Source of the DNA: Trebonia sp963811335
GTDB lineage: Bacteria > Actinomycetota > Actinomycetes > Streptosporangiales > Streptosporangiaceae
NCBI GenBank assembly: GCA_963811335.1
Contig: CAWERB010000035.1
Coordinates: 372,001 to 436,000 of the forward strand
Direction of reading: 5' to 3'
Length of the DNA: 64,000 nucleotides
The position numbers were made by a program, and so were the translations under genes. Numbering within the stretch: the first letter of the stretch is position 1; each line of letters opens with the position of its first letter. This document shows, in pieces, positions 27,194 to 37,857 of the stretch. Below the pieces are notes generated by a model. It saw only the letters and a list, made by a program, of their open reading frames with translations, did not search any database and had not been told where the DNA came from.

Positions 27194-28117
27194 GTGCTGG
27201 TCAGCCTGATTGCTGCGGTGCTCGCGGCGCTGTGCTACGGGGTCGCCTCGGTCATGCAGGCGGTCGCCGTGCGCGAGGCGAGCCTCCGGTCGCAGGCCCA
27301 GGCGAGTGCCGGCGGCCTGGACGCGGGGCTGGTGCCGCGCATGCTGCGCCAGTGGCGGTTCGTCGTGAGCATGTTCATCGACCTTCTCGGCTTCATCGCG
27401 CAGCTCGTCGCGTTGCGGCGGCTGCCGCTCTTCGCGGTCCAGGCGATGGTGGCGGCCAACCTCGCGGTGATCGCGGTCGTCGCCACGGTGGTCATCGGGG
27501 CCACGCTGTCGCTGCGGGAATGGCTCGCCGTCGGCGGCGTGGTGGCCGGCGTCGGGCTGCTCGGCTCGTCTGCCGGGGCGGAGGGCGCGAGTACCGCGGG
27601 CGGCGCCTTCAAGATCGCGCTGATCGTCGCGACCGCCGTGCTCGGGGTCGCCGGCCTGATCGCCGCGCGGGTGCTGCGCGACCCGGCGCGCACCCTGGCG
27701 CTCGGCACGATCGCGGGCTTCGGCTTCGGCGCCGTCGGCATCGCGGCCCGGGTGCTCAACGGCTTCGCGCCGCTGACCCTGCTGCGTGACCCGGCGGCGT
27801 ACGCGGTCGCGGCGGCGGGCATCGTGTCGTTCGTGTTCTACGCCACCGCGCTCGAGGGCGGCAGCGTGACCGTCGCGACCTCGGCGGTCGTCCTCGCCGA
27901 GACGCTGCCGCCGGCCCTTGTCGGCGTGCTGTTCCTCGGCGACACGACCCGCCCGGGCCTCACCCCGGTGGCGGCGGCCGGCTTCCTGCTCGCGGTGGCG
28001 AGCGCGGTCACGCTGGCCCGGTTCGGCGAGGCTGAGAGCCCCCCGCCCGGGCACCCGCCCGGGCACCCGCCCGGACACGCGGAACCAGGCAATCTCCCCC
28101 GGCAGGGGCTGGCCTGA
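27194..28117 (+). CDS. EamA/DMT-like integral membrane protein
   Basis: A 307-residue protein with about nine or ten hydrophobic helices from the very start (MLVSLIAAVLAALCYGVASV). It has the paired arrangement of drug/metabolite transporters: a first half ending near FKIALIVATAVLGVAGLI and a second half ending in FLGDTTRPGLTPVAAAGF, the usual late EamA motif. The tail contains three PPGH repeats. Substrate unknown. GTG 27194 is the start. It precedes pyrG on the same strand with a gap of 74 bases, so the two may share transcripts. Confidence 0.75.
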   Translation: MLVSLIAAVLAALCYGVASVMQAVAVREASLRSQAQASAGGLDAGLVPRMLRQWRFVVSMFIDLLGFIAQLVALRRLPLFAVQAMVAANLAVIAVVATVVIGATLSLREWLAVGGVVAGVGLLGSSAGAEGASTAGGAFKIALIVATAVLGVAGLIAARVLRDPARTLALGTIAGFGFGAVGIAARVLNGFAPLTLLRDPAAYAVAAAGIVSFVFYATALEGGSVTVATSAVVLAETLPPALVGVLFLGDTTRPGLTPVAAAGFLLAVASAVTLARFGEAESPPPGHPPGHPPGHAEPGNLPRQGLA

Positions 28118-28191
28118 ACACCGCATGTTATCCTGGTGGCCCGTGGACCTGCGGATTTGCACCGCAACATCGTCGACCACGGGAGCACATC

Positions 28192-29901
<1,710 letters not shown>

Positions 29902-29977
29902 GCGCGGACCCCGGGCCCCGTGCGGTAGTGCTGTGCTGTAGTGCAGTGCGGTAGTGTCGCGCGGTAACGTCGGCCTC

Positions 29978-30577
29978 GTGGAAGACACACCTGAGCGCTG
30001 GCCGGTCGCCAGCTCGGCGGTCAAACTCGACTACTGGCTGCTCACGGTCCGCTCCGACCAGGTTCAGATGCCAGACAACCAGCATGCGGAACGAGTGGTG
30101 GTGACTCACCCGGGTGCCGTTGCCGTCCTCGCGCTCGACGAGGCGGACCGGGTGCTCATGATCAGGCAGTACCGGCACGCGGCCGGCTATCAGCTGTGGG
30201 AGATCCCCGCCGGGCTCCGCGACGTCGCCGGCGAGCCACTCGTGGAAACGGCCCGGCGCGAGCTGCTCGAGGAGACCGGCTACCGGGCAGGGGAGTGGCA
30301 CGTGCTCGTCGACGCCTTCAACTCACCGGGGTTCACCAACGAGCGGGTGCGGATCTTCCTGGCCCGCGGCCTTGAGCGGCGGCCTGACCGCGGTTACCAG
30401 CGGGAGCACGAGGAGAAGTTCCTCACCACGCAGTGGGTTCCGCTGGCCGAGGCGGTTCGGCTAGCGCTGGCCGGGAAGCTGCACAACGGTGAAGCTATCA
30501 CCGGCCTGCTCGCTGGGTATACCGCCAGCTTGGAAGGGTTTACTGGGCTACGTCCCGGGGACGCGCCAGAGCTCTAG
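29978..30577 (+). CDS. Nudix hydrolase, ADP-ribose pyrophosphatase type
   Basis: A 199-residue Nudix protein. The Nudix box is complete: GLRDVAGEPLVETARREL followed by LEETGY, with the catalytic Glu residues in the R-E-L-L-E-E-T order. RVLMIRQYRHAAGYQLWEIP just before it is typical of ADP-ribose and related dinucleotide pyrophosphatases. The late motif DAFNSPGFTNERVRIFLA also fits that group. GTG 29978 is chosen because the alternative at 29954 lies in a low-complexity GTGCGGTAGTG repeat patch. In many actinomycetes this gene follows pyrG, as here. Confidence 0.88.
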   Translation: MEDTPERWPVASSAVKLDYWLLTVRSDQVQMPDNQHAERVVVTHPGAVAVLALDEADRVLMIRQYRHAAGYQLWEIPAGLRDVAGEPLVETARRELLEETGYRAGEWHVLVDAFNSPGFTNERVRIFLARGLERRPDRGYQREHEEKFLTTQWVPLAEAVRLALAGKLHNGEAITGLLAGYTASLEGFTGLRPGDAPEL

Positions 30578-30633
30578 GCATGCGTCAGGGATCTGAGCCT
30601 GCCGCCGACGGGGAAAACTGAATCGGAGAGCTC

Positions 30634-31749
30634 ATGAAGGTCGCGGTTCCCGCGGAGATCAAGAACAACGAGTTCCGGGTGGCGATCACCCCGGCGGGCG
30701 TGCACGAGCTCACCCGGGCCGGGCACGAGGTCTTCGTCGAGGCGGGCGCCGGCGAGGGCTCTTCGCTGCCCGACGACGTTTTCGCCGCGGCCGGGGCGAC
30801 GATCATGCGCTCGGCTGATGACGTCTGGGGCACGGGCGACCTCGTCCTCAAGGTCAAGGAGCCGGTTCCCGAGGAGTACCACCGGATGCGGCCGGGCCAG
30901 GTGCTGTTCACCTACCTGCACCTGGCCGCGTCGAAGGAGTGCACCGACGCGCTGATCGACCGGCGGGTCACCGCCATCGCGTACGAGACGGTCCAGCGGC
31001 CGGACGGCTCGCTGCCGCTGCTCGCGCCGATGTCCGAGGTGGCCGGGCGGATGGCGCCGCAGGTGGGCGCGCACCACCTGCAGCGGGACGGCGGCGGCCG
31101 AGGGGTCCTGATGGGCGGCGTGTCCGGCGTGTACGCGGCGAAGGTCGTGGTGATCGGCGCGGGCGTCTCCGGGATGAACGCGGCGGCCATCGCGCTCGGC
31201 ATGCAGGCCGAGGTGCTGCTGCTCGACCGGGACGTCGCCAGGCTGCGCAGCGCGGACGCCATCTACCAGGGACACCTCCAGACGGTGACGTCCAACGCCT
31301 ACGAGGTCGAGCGCGCCGTGGTCGACGCGGACCTGGTGATCGGCGCGGTCCTCGTCCCCGGCGCGAAGGCCCCGACCCTGGTGAGCAACGAGCTGGTGTC
31401 CCGGATGCTGCCCGGCTCGGTCCTCGTCGACATCTCGATCGACCAGGGCGGCTGCTTCGAGGACTCCCGTCCGACCACGCACGCCGACCCGACCTACCGG
31501 GTGCACGACTCGGTCTTCTACTGCGTGGCGAACATGCCAGGCGCCGTCCCGCACACCTCCACCTACGCGCTGACCAACGTGACCCTGCCGTACGCGCTCG
31601 AGATCGCGGGCCGGGGCTGGCGCGAGGCGCTCCGCGACGACGACGCCCTCGCCCTGGGGCTGAACACGCACGAGGGCAGCCTCACCTGCGCTCCGGTCGC
31701 CGAGGCGCACCGCATGCCGTGCACCCCGGTGGGGGCCGTGCTTCGCTAA
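30634..31749 (+). CDS. ald: Alanine dehydrogenase
   Basis: A 371-residue NAD-dependent enzyme interconverting L-alanine and pyruvate plus ammonia. It opens MKVAVPAEIKNNEFRVAITP. Substrate residues lie in VLKVKEPVPEE (Lys) and FTYLHLAAS (His). The NAD-binding Rossmann loop is VVVIGAGVSGMNAAAIALGM. LVDISIDQGGCFEDSRPTTH and YCVANMPGAVPHTS complete the family pattern. ATG 30634 follows GGAGAG. A single gene; the region downstream is gene-free for about 1 kb. Confidence 0.96.
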   Translation: MKVAVPAEIKNNEFRVAITPAGVHELTRAGHEVFVEAGAGEGSSLPDDVFAAAGATIMRSADDVWGTGDLVLKVKEPVPEEYHRMRPGQVLFTYLHLAASKECTDALIDRRVTAIAYETVQRPDGSLPLLAPMSEVAGRMAPQVGAHHLQRDGGGRGVLMGGVSGVYAAKVVVIGAGVSGMNAAAIALGMQAEVLLLDRDVARLRSADAIYQGHLQTVTSNAYEVERAVVDADLVIGAVLVPGAKAPTLVSNELVSRMLPGSVLVDISIDQGGCFEDSRPTTHADPTYRVHDSVFYCVANMPGAVPHTSTYALTNVTLPYALEIAGRGWREALRDDDALALGLNTHEGSLTCAPVAEAHRMPCTPVGAVLR

Positions 31750-32053
31750 GGAGCGAGGACCGGCCAGGGAAGCGGGGTCGTCTGCCGTCGTTAGCGCTCC
31801 CCCTCGCCCGCGGGACGGGTGAACCTCCCCTGGTGGTGCAGCAACGGCGGGGCTCAGGCCAGTCAGGAGGCCGGGCGCTCAGCAGTCAGCCGGACGGCAT
31901 GCCCGGCACAGCGCTGCGCACCGCGCGCTGGCGGATGCGGCGGCGGTCAGGGAACTGCGCATGTGCCATGCCTTCATGCTGCCGCCTATTTCCTATCAAG
32001 TCAATAGTAAAAGTAGAGAATACGCGCCCGACGCTGTTCACGGACGAGACAAG
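31750..32053. other. Gene-free stretch after ald
   Basis: No coding frame is convincing. The second half (about 31975-32030) is A/T-rich (TTTCCTATCAAGTCAATAG). It leads into the nested repeat segment. Confidence 0.4.
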
Positions 32054-32645
32054 TGAGTCCAAGGAACGGCTGCGGGGATGGAAATGAGGCGAGGGTGGCC
32101 ATGATCGGTGCGTGACGGCAGAGGTCGATACTCTCGCTGGCCGTTGAGGTCCTGGCGGGTTCCCGTCGCGGGCCGCCGCCGCGGATGGTCGTCACGTCCG
32201 CGCGGCCTCCCCCGGGTGATCGTGGCTGACCGCGGAGGGCCTCGCGTTCGTCTCGCCGGCAACGGCGGTCCCGGCAGTCTCTGCGGCGGCGCAGCCTTCC
32301 CGCGGGGCGAGCCAGCTGACCGTAGAGATCCTCACGTTTTCTCGCCAACAACAGCAATCACAGAAATCTCTACGGCAGCGCGACCGTCCCCCGGATGATT
32401 CGGCTTTGCATAGCCGGGGACCGCGTTCGCGCTTGTTTGCATAGCGCAGGCCCATGATCACGATCTGTTTGCGGCATTTGTCCAGCCCGCTGCTATGCAA
32501 GGCTGCGGATGGGTGGTCCTGGGCTATGCAAAGCGGCGGAGCCGGGCTGGCCGTCGTTGGATAACAGCAAGAAGAGTCCCGGACTGGTGAGTCCATGGAT
32601 GGCCGCGGAGACGAGGCGAGGGTAACCATGATCCGTGTGTGACGA
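32054..32645. repeat. Nested repeat segment between ald and xerD
   Basis: Three layers are visible. Two related flanks in direct orientation (32054-32117 and 32587-32645) share GTGAGTCC, GAGGCGAGGGT and CCATGATC-GTG-GTGACG. Inside are three tandem, diverged units of about 89 bases (32137-32225, 32226-32315, 32316-32403), each starting CTG-CCG. Then come four copies of a TTTGCATAGC motif: two forward (32402-32415, 32436-32445) and two reversed (32492-32500, 32522-32534), the outer pair matching over 13 bases. No transposase or other gene is present inside. Confidence 0.75.
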
Positions 32646-32831
32646 CCGCATTACGCTCAGCAATGAGCGCCTGACGGGCTGGCCGGTGGCGTCGTTGTGC
32701 CAGATCGCGGCGACAAGGGCCATGATGCGCTGCAGGACGCGGACGGTGACGCCGTCGACGGTGCGCCCGCCGTGGCGCTCGAGGGCGGGAGCGCGCTGCG
32801 GCCGCGGCGATCCGCGGTTACGATCGCGGAC

Positions 32832-33836
32832 GTGGTTAGCGTCGACCGCGCGGTGCGCGGGTACCTGCAGTACCTCATGGTGGAGCGCGGGCTCGCGGAC
32901 AACACCGTGCAGTCCTACCAGCGTGACCTGCGCAGGTACCTGCACTTCCTGCACGGGCGCGGCAGGCAGCGGCTCGCCGACGTCACCGGACTCGATGTCG
33001 CGGAGTTCCGCGGCGCGCTTCATGCCGGGGACGACGAGCACGCGCCGCTCGCGGCCGGCTCGGTCGGCCGGGCGGTCGTCGCCGTCCGCGGCCTGCACGC
33101 GTTCGCGGTCAAGCAGGGACTCGCCGCCGACGACCCGGCGCGCGAGGTCGCGCCGCCGGCCGCAGCGAGGCGGCTGCCCAAGGCCATCGGCGTAGCGGAG
33201 GTCGAGCACGTCCTCGACGCCGCGGGATCCGTCGAGGACCCAGACCCGCGGGTGCTGCGCGACCGCGCGCTCCTTGAGTTCCTTTACGGCACCGGCGCGC
33301 GCATCTCCGAGGCGACCGGCCTCGACGTGGACGACCTTGACCACCTCGGCCGGGACCCCGCCGTCCTGCTGACCGGCAAGGGCGGCAAGCAGCGCTACGT
33401 CCCCGTCGGCCGCTACGCGGTGAAGGCGCTTGACGCCTACCTGGTCAGGGGCCGCCCGGCGCTGGCCGGGAAGGCGGCGGCTGGCAAAACGGGGCGGACG
33501 GCGAGCCCCGCGGTCTTCCTCAACGCCCGCGGCGGCCGGCTCACCAGGCAGGGCGCGTGGGGGATCCTGCGCGAGGCGGCCGCACGGGCCGGCCAGCCCG
33601 ACGTTTCGCCCCATACCCTGCGGCACTCCTTCGCCACCCACCTGCTCGACGGCGGCGCGGACATCCGCGTCGTGCAGGAGTTGCTCGGACATGCCTCGGT
33701 GACCACCACGCAGGTCTACACTCTGATAACGGTGGACAAGCTGCGCGAGGTTTACGCCGCGTCCCACCCCCGCGCTTTCCGCTTACGTAGCGGGAAAGTC
33801 CGCCCAGCAGCGGCGCGCCTGCTTGAAAGCGCCTGA
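32832..33836 (+). CDS. xerD: Tyrosine recombinase XerD
   Basis: A 334-residue site-specific recombinase that resolves chromosome dimers at dif with XerC. The N-terminal core-binding domain contains YLQYLMVERGLADNTVQSYQ. The catalytic domain has the complete set: Arg in GTGARISEATGL, Lys in TGKGGKQRYVPV, His-x-x-Arg in PHTLRHSFATHLL, His in LLGHASVTTTQ and the nucleophile Tyr in QVYTLI. GTG 32832 gives the normal start for the family; the frame is open further up to 32697 but that part is not XerD-like. It is followed by parA and scpAB, a conserved actinobacterial order. Confidence 0.93.
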   Translation: MVSVDRAVRGYLQYLMVERGLADNTVQSYQRDLRRYLHFLHGRGRQRLADVTGLDVAEFRGALHAGDDEHAPLAAGSVGRAVVAVRGLHAFAVKQGLAADDPAREVAPPAAARRLPKAIGVAEVEHVLDAAGSVEDPDPRVLRDRALLEFLYGTGARISEATGLDVDDLDHLGRDPAVLLTGKGGKQRYVPVGRYAVKALDAYLVRGRPALAGKAAAGKTGRTASPAVFLNARGGRLTRQGAWGILREAAARAGQPDVSPHTLRHSFATHLLDGGADIRVVQELLGHASVTTTQVYTLITVDKLREVYAASHPRAFRLRSGKVRPAAARLLESA

Positions 33837-33893
33837 CAACGGGCCTAGTGTCCCGAACAGTTCGTGACCTCTAGCCCCGGGAGGATCTGACTG

Positions 33894-34793
33894 GTGGCCG
33901 CATCACGCGTAGTGGAGCTTCTGCCGGGAGACATCGGGCCCACGGGTCGACCGCTCCCCGCTTTTCCCGAGCCCAAGCCGCTGACCGAGCACGGCCCGGC
34001 GCGGATCGTGGCGGTCTGCAACCAGAAGGGCGGCGTCGGCAAGACGACGACCACCATCAACCTGGGCGCGGCGGTCGCCGAGCGGGGCAGGAAGACGCTG
34101 CTTGTGGACTTCGACCCGCAGGGCGCGCTCTCGGTCGGCCTCGGCATCCAGCCGCACGACATCGACCTCACGGTCTACAACCTGCTGATGGAGCGCGGCG
34201 TCAAGGCGCGCGACGTCATCTTCGAGACCGGCGTGCCGAACCTGGACCTGCTGCCGTCCAACATCGACCTGTCCGGCGCGGAGGTGCAGCTGGTCCACGA
34301 GGTCGGCCGGGAGTTCATCCTGGGCGGCACGCTCAAGGAGGTCGTGCCCGACTACGACTTCATCATGATCGACTGCCAGCCGTCGCTCGGCCTGCTCACC
34401 ATCAACGCCCTTGCCTGCGCGGACAGCGTGCTGATCCCGCTTGAGTGCGAGTACTTCGCGATGCGCGGCGTGGCGCTGCTGATGGAGACCATCGCCAAGG
34501 TGCAGCACAGGCTCAACCCGGACCTGCTGATCGACGGCCTGCTCGGCACGATGTACGACTCGCGGACCCTGCACACCAGGGAAGTGCTCGGCTCCATCGT
34601 GAACGGCTTCGGCGACAAGGTATTTCATACGGTGATTAACCGCACCGTGCGCTTCCCAGACGCTACCGTTGCTGGTGAGCCCATTACGACGTTCGATACG
34701 TCGTCGATGGGGGCTAGTTCCTACCGTGAACTCGCCAAGGAGGTCCTCGAGCGGTGGCGGCAGACAGGGGACGGACACGGACACGCCGGATAA
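33894..34793 (+). CDS. parA: ParA-family partition ATPase
   Basis: A 299-residue deviant Walker ATPase. The P-loop CNQKGGVGKTTTTINL is near residue 43, Walker A' is LLVDFDPQGALSVGL and Walker B is DFIMIDCQPSLGLLT. The N-terminal 35 residues are a Pro-rich extension. This is the ParA-like protein that sits upstream of scpAB in actinomycetes, distinct from the origin-linked parAB pair, since no parB follows. It probably works with ScpAB in chromosome organisation. GTG 33894 is the start, and the next gene overlaps its end by 40 bases. Confidence 0.9.
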   Translation: MAASRVVELLPGDIGPTGRPLPAFPEPKPLTEHGPARIVAVCNQKGGVGKTTTTINLGAAVAERGRKTLLVDFDPQGALSVGLGIQPHDIDLTVYNLLMERGVKARDVIFETGVPNLDLLPSNIDLSGAEVQLVHEVGREFILGGTLKEVVPDYDFIMIDCQPSLGLLTINALACADSVLIPLECEYFAMRGVALLMETIAKVQHRLNPDLLIDGLLGTMYDSRTLHTREVLGSIVNGFGDKVFHTVINRTVRFPDATVAGEPITTFDTSSMGASSYRELAKEVLERWRQTGDGHGHAG

Positions 34794-35170
34794 GCGTTCC
34801 CGGCGTGGCGGAGCTATTCCGCCCTGTAGTCCCCCAGCCAGACACCGCGGATGAACGCCAGGCGACCGGCCGGGAACGGCATGATCAGAAGATCACCGTC
34901 TACCTGTCCGCCGCCGAGCTACTCGACCTGGAGCACGCGCGCCTCAAGCTGCGCCGCTTCGGGTTCGTACTTGACCGGGGGCGGCTGGTGCGGGAAGCCA
35001 TCGCGATCCTGCTCGCCGACCTCGACGCGCGGGGCCAGGACAGCCTGATCGCCCGCCGCATCCGGCTTAGCCGTGAGGCCGAGACCGATCCGACACAGGA
35101 CGCGCAGGACCCACGGGACGCACAGGACAAGGATGAGGACGCGGTACCTTCGTTAACGTGGGCACCATGA
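34754..35170 (+). CDS. Small conserved RHH-like protein of the scpAB operon
   Basis: A 138-residue protein beginning inside the parA end (GTG 34754) and ending inside the scpA start, so coupled on both sides. The central part HDQKITVYLSAAELLDLEHA followed by GRLVREAIAILLADLDARG has the strand-helix-helix layout of ribbon-helix-helix DNA-binding proteins. The C-terminus is Asp/Gln-rich. A gene of this kind lies between parA and scpA in many actinomycetes; its role is not established, and DNA binding for ParA or ScpAB is an inference. Confidence 0.75.
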   Translation: MAADRGRTRTRRISVPGVAELFRPVVPQPDTADERQATGRERHDQKITVYLSAAELLDLEHARLKLRRFGFVLDRGRLVREAIAILLADLDARGQDSLIARRIRLSREAETDPTQDAQDPRDAQDKDEDAVPSLTWAP

Positions 35171-36063
35171 CAGGCGGCACGGGGCCAGGCGGCACGGGGC
35201 CGCTGGGCGAGGCGGGGGACGCGCCGCGCTCTTCCGGCGCCTTCGAGGTGCACCTCGACGTCTTCGAGGGTCCGTTCGACCTGCTGCTCGCGCTGATCTC
35301 CAAGCACAAGCTGGACATCACCGAGGTCGCGCTGTCGAAGGTCACCGACGAGTTCATCGCCTACATCGGGCAGCGCTCCGGCGGCTGGGACCTGGACCAG
35401 GTCAGCTACTTTCTTGTCGTCGCGGCGACCCTGCTCGATCTCAAGGCCGCGCGGCTGCTGCCAAGCGGCGAGGTCGAGGACGAGGAGGACCTGGCGCTGC
35501 TTGAGGCCCGCGACCTGCTGTTCGCCCGGCTGCTGCAGTACCGCGCCTACAAGGAGGCCGCCGCCGTCTTCGCCGGGCGGATGGCGGCCGCGGCGCGCCG
35601 GTTCCCGCGCCGGGTCCCGCTCGAGCCCCGGTTCGCCGAACTGCTGCCCGAGGTGCTGTTCGCGATCGGCCCGCAGGAGTTCGCCGCGCTGGCCGCCCGG
35701 GCGCTGGCGCCCAAGGCCCCGCCCGTCGTGTCGGTCGACCACATCCACGCACCGTTCATCTCGATCAGGGAGCAGGCCGTGCTCATCGCGGGGCGGCTGC
35801 GCGGCCTGGGGCGGGCATCGTTCAGGCAGCTGTCCTCCGGCCCCTCGTTGTCAGGCACTGTCGGCAACTACGAGATCGTAGCCACGTTCCTCGCGCTGCT
35901 TGAGCTGTACCGGGAGGACGCGGTCGCGTTCGAGCAGGTGTCGCCGCTCGGCGAGCTGTACGTGACCTGGACGGGCGGCGACCGTGAGGTCCTGCTCGCC
36001 CCGCCGGGCGCGGCCGGCGACGCGGCGCGGCCCACCGACACCCAGGAAGAGGACTACGTATGA
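35158..36063 (+). CDS. scpA: Segregation and condensation protein A
   Basis: A 301-residue kleisin subunit that bridges SMC heads. After a Gly-rich start come FEVHLDVFEGPFDLLLALIS and HKLDITEVALSKVTDEFIAY, the SMC-neck-binding helices. Then DQVSYFLVVAATLLDLKAAR and the C-terminal winged helix with VATFLALLELYREDAVAFEQ. GTG 35158 overlaps the previous gene by 13 bases, and its TGA overlaps the scpB ATG in an ATGA motif. Confidence 0.94.
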   Translation: MGTMTGGTGPGGTGPLGEAGDAPRSSGAFEVHLDVFEGPFDLLLALISKHKLDITEVALSKVTDEFIAYIGQRSGGWDLDQVSYFLVVAATLLDLKAARLLPSGEVEDEEDLALLEARDLLFARLLQYRAYKEAAAVFAGRMAAAARRFPRRVPLEPRFAELLPEVLFAIGPQEFAALAARALAPKAPPVVSVDHIHAPFISIREQAVLIAGRLRGLGRASFRQLSSGPSLSGTVGNYEIVATFLALLELYREDAVAFEQVSPLGELYVTWTGGDREVLLAPPGAAGDAARPTDTQEEDYV

Positions 36064-36878
36064 GCAGCGACGGCACCGCAGACGGCAGCACCGCAGGCCC
36101 GCCGGACGGCCGCCATGACGGCCATGACGGCCAGGAAGGCCGGGACGGCACAGCGGGGGCGCAAGGCCCGGACGGCACCCAAGCCCGGGAGATCCCGCAA
36201 GGCCCGCACGGGGCCGCCGACGGGCCAGTCGCCGCCGACGGGCCGTCCGTGGGCGGGGCGCAGGCCGCCGCTGACGGGCTAGCCGCCGCCGACGAGCCAG
36301 CGGTAGGCGGGGAGCAGGACGACGACGCCCCCGGGCTGCACGCCTCCCTCGAGGCGATCCTGCTGGTCGCCGACGAGCCAGTCCCCGAGGTGCTCCTCGC
36401 CCAGGTCCTCGAGCGCCCGCGGCACGAGGTCGCCGCGGCCCTGCGCGCCTTGTCCGGGCAGTACACGGGCGACCGCCGCGGGTTCGACCTGCGGGAGATA
36501 GCCGGCGGCTGGCGCTTCTATACTCGTGAGGAGTGCGCCCCGCTCGTGGAGCGGTTCGTCAGAGACGGCCAGGAGGTCCGGCTCACCCAGGCGGCGCTCG
36601 AGACCCTAGCGGTCATCGCCTACCGGCAGCCGGTCAGCAGGGCCAGGGTCTCGGCGGTGCGCGGCGTCAACTGCGACGGCGTGATCAGGACGCTGGTGCT
36701 GCGCGGGCTCGTCGAGGACTCGGGAACCGACCCGGAGACCGGCGCGATCCTTTACCGCACCACCGGGTACTTCCTTGAGCGGCTGGGCATGGCGTCCCTG
36801 GACGAGCTGCCCGACCTGGCGCCGTTCCTTCCGGAGAACATCGAGGACATCGAGGACAATGAACGCACGCGGGCGTAG
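36060..36878 (+). CDS. scpB: Segregation and condensation protein B
   Basis: A 272-residue protein. Residues from about 90 form two winged helices: LHASLEAILLVADEPVPEVL, then FDLREIAGGWRFYTREECAP and LTQAALETLAVIAYRQPVSR followed by GVIRTLVLRGLVEDSG. It dimerises and binds ScpA in the SMC complex. The first 90 residues are a low-complexity Gly/Asp/Ala/Pro segment (for example GRHDGHDGQEGRDG), longer than in most homologues. It starts in the ATGA overlap with scpA and its end overlaps the rluB start. Confidence 0.93.
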   Translation: MSSDGTADGSTAGPPDGRHDGHDGQEGRDGTAGAQGPDGTQAREIPQGPHGAADGPVAADGPSVGGAQAAADGLAAADEPAVGGEQDDDAPGLHASLEAILLVADEPVPEVLLAQVLERPRHEVAAALRALSGQYTGDRRGFDLREIAGGWRFYTREECAPLVERFVRDGQEVRLTQAALETLAVIAYRQPVSRARVSAVRGVNCDGVIRTLVLRGLVEDSGTDPETGAILYRTTGYFLERLGMASLDELPDLAPFLPENIEDIEDNERTRA

Positions 36879-37803
36879 CGGGCCAGGCGACGACCGGACC
36901 GCGCAGCTGCCGCCGCAGGAAGCGCGGCTGCCGCCAGAGGCAGTACGGCTGTCGCCAGAGGCGGTACGGCTGTCGCCAGAGGCGAGGGCCAGGCTCCGGG
37001 CGCTGCGCAGCATGGGCCTGGACGACCACGATGACTTCGCCGCCGACGCGGGCGAACGGGACGACCTCACCGACGTCCCCGGCGGTGTCCGGCTGCAGAA
37101 GGTGCTCGCGGCGGCCGGCGTCGGCAGCAGGCGGCACTGCGAGGAGCTGATCGGCGCGGGCCGGGTCGAGGTGGACGGGCAGGTTGTCCGCCGGTTCGGC
37201 GCCAGGGTAGACCCGGAGCACCAGGTCATCCGGGTCGACGGCAAGCGCATCCCGGCTCGCCAGGACGTGGTGTACCTGGCGTTCAACAAGCCGCGCGGTG
37301 TACTGACCGCGATGTCGGACGACCGCGGCCGCAAGACGATCGTCGACTTCCTCGGGGTGAGGGCCGAGCGTCTGTTCCACGTGGGACGGCTCGACTACGA
37401 CACCGAGGGCCTGATGCTGCTCACCAACGACGGCGAGCTGGCGCACCGGCTCGCGCACCCGAGCTATGAGGTGGCGAAGACCTACTGGGCCGAGGTGCCC
37501 GGCCCGGTCCCGCGGGACCTGGGGCGCCGCCTGCAGGCAGGCGTCGAGCTCGAGGACGGCGTCGCGGTCGCCGACAAGTTCCGGGTGCTTGAGCAGTCCG
37601 GCGGCCGGGCGATGGTGGAGATCACGCTGCACGAGGGCCGCAAGCACATCGTGCGCCGGATGCTCGCCGAGGTCGGTCACCCGGTGAGCAGGCTGCTGCG
37701 CACCACCGTCGGACCCATCGGGCTCGGCGGCCTGCGACCCGGCGCCACCAGGGACCTCACCACGAAGGAGATCGGCGAACTATACGCCGCCGTCGGCCTC
37801 TAG
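36859..37803 (+). CDS. RluB/RsuA-type 23S rRNA pseudouridine synthase
   Basis: A 314-residue protein. An S4 RNA-binding domain (VRLQKVLAAAGVGSRRHCEE) precedes the catalytic domain with the family signature HVGRLDYDTEGLMLLTNDGE, whose Asp is the catalytic residue, and later RKHIVRRMLAEVGHPV. By family it modifies uridine near position 2605 of 23S rRNA. The first 50 residues contain three 7-residue repeats (PPEAVRL/SPEAVRL) from 21-base tandem repeats at about 36925-36985. ATG 36859 lies 20 bases before the scpB stop, so it is co-translated with scpAB, a common arrangement. Confidence 0.92.
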   Translation: MNARGRSGPGDDRTAQLPPQEARLPPEAVRLSPEAVRLSPEARARLRALRSMGLDDHDDFAADAGERDDLTDVPGGVRLQKVLAAAGVGSRRHCEELIGAGRVEVDGQVVRRFGARVDPEHQVIRVDGKRIPARQDVVYLAFNKPRGVLTAMSDDRGRKTIVDFLGVRAERLFHVGRLDYDTEGLMLLTNDGELAHRLAHPSYEVAKTYWAEVPGPVPRDLGRRLQAGVELEDGVAVADKFRVLEQSGGRAMVEITLHEGRKHIVRRMLAEVGHPVSRLLRTTVGPIGLGGLRPGATRDLTTKEIGELYAAVGL

Positions 37804-37857
37804 CGCCGCGAGCGGCAGTAGCCTTTAAGTTCCGCGAGATCGTTAGGAGTGGGATAC

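Noticed and set aside
28140..28183. pyrG leader attenuator
   Set aside because: The seven-base stem with a 30-base loop is too weak to claim, and no initiation run typical of known pyrG control is visible.
32697..32831. Longer xerD start
   Set aside because: The extra 45 residues are unlike XerD N-termini and lack a ribosome site; GTG 32832 gives a normal domain start.
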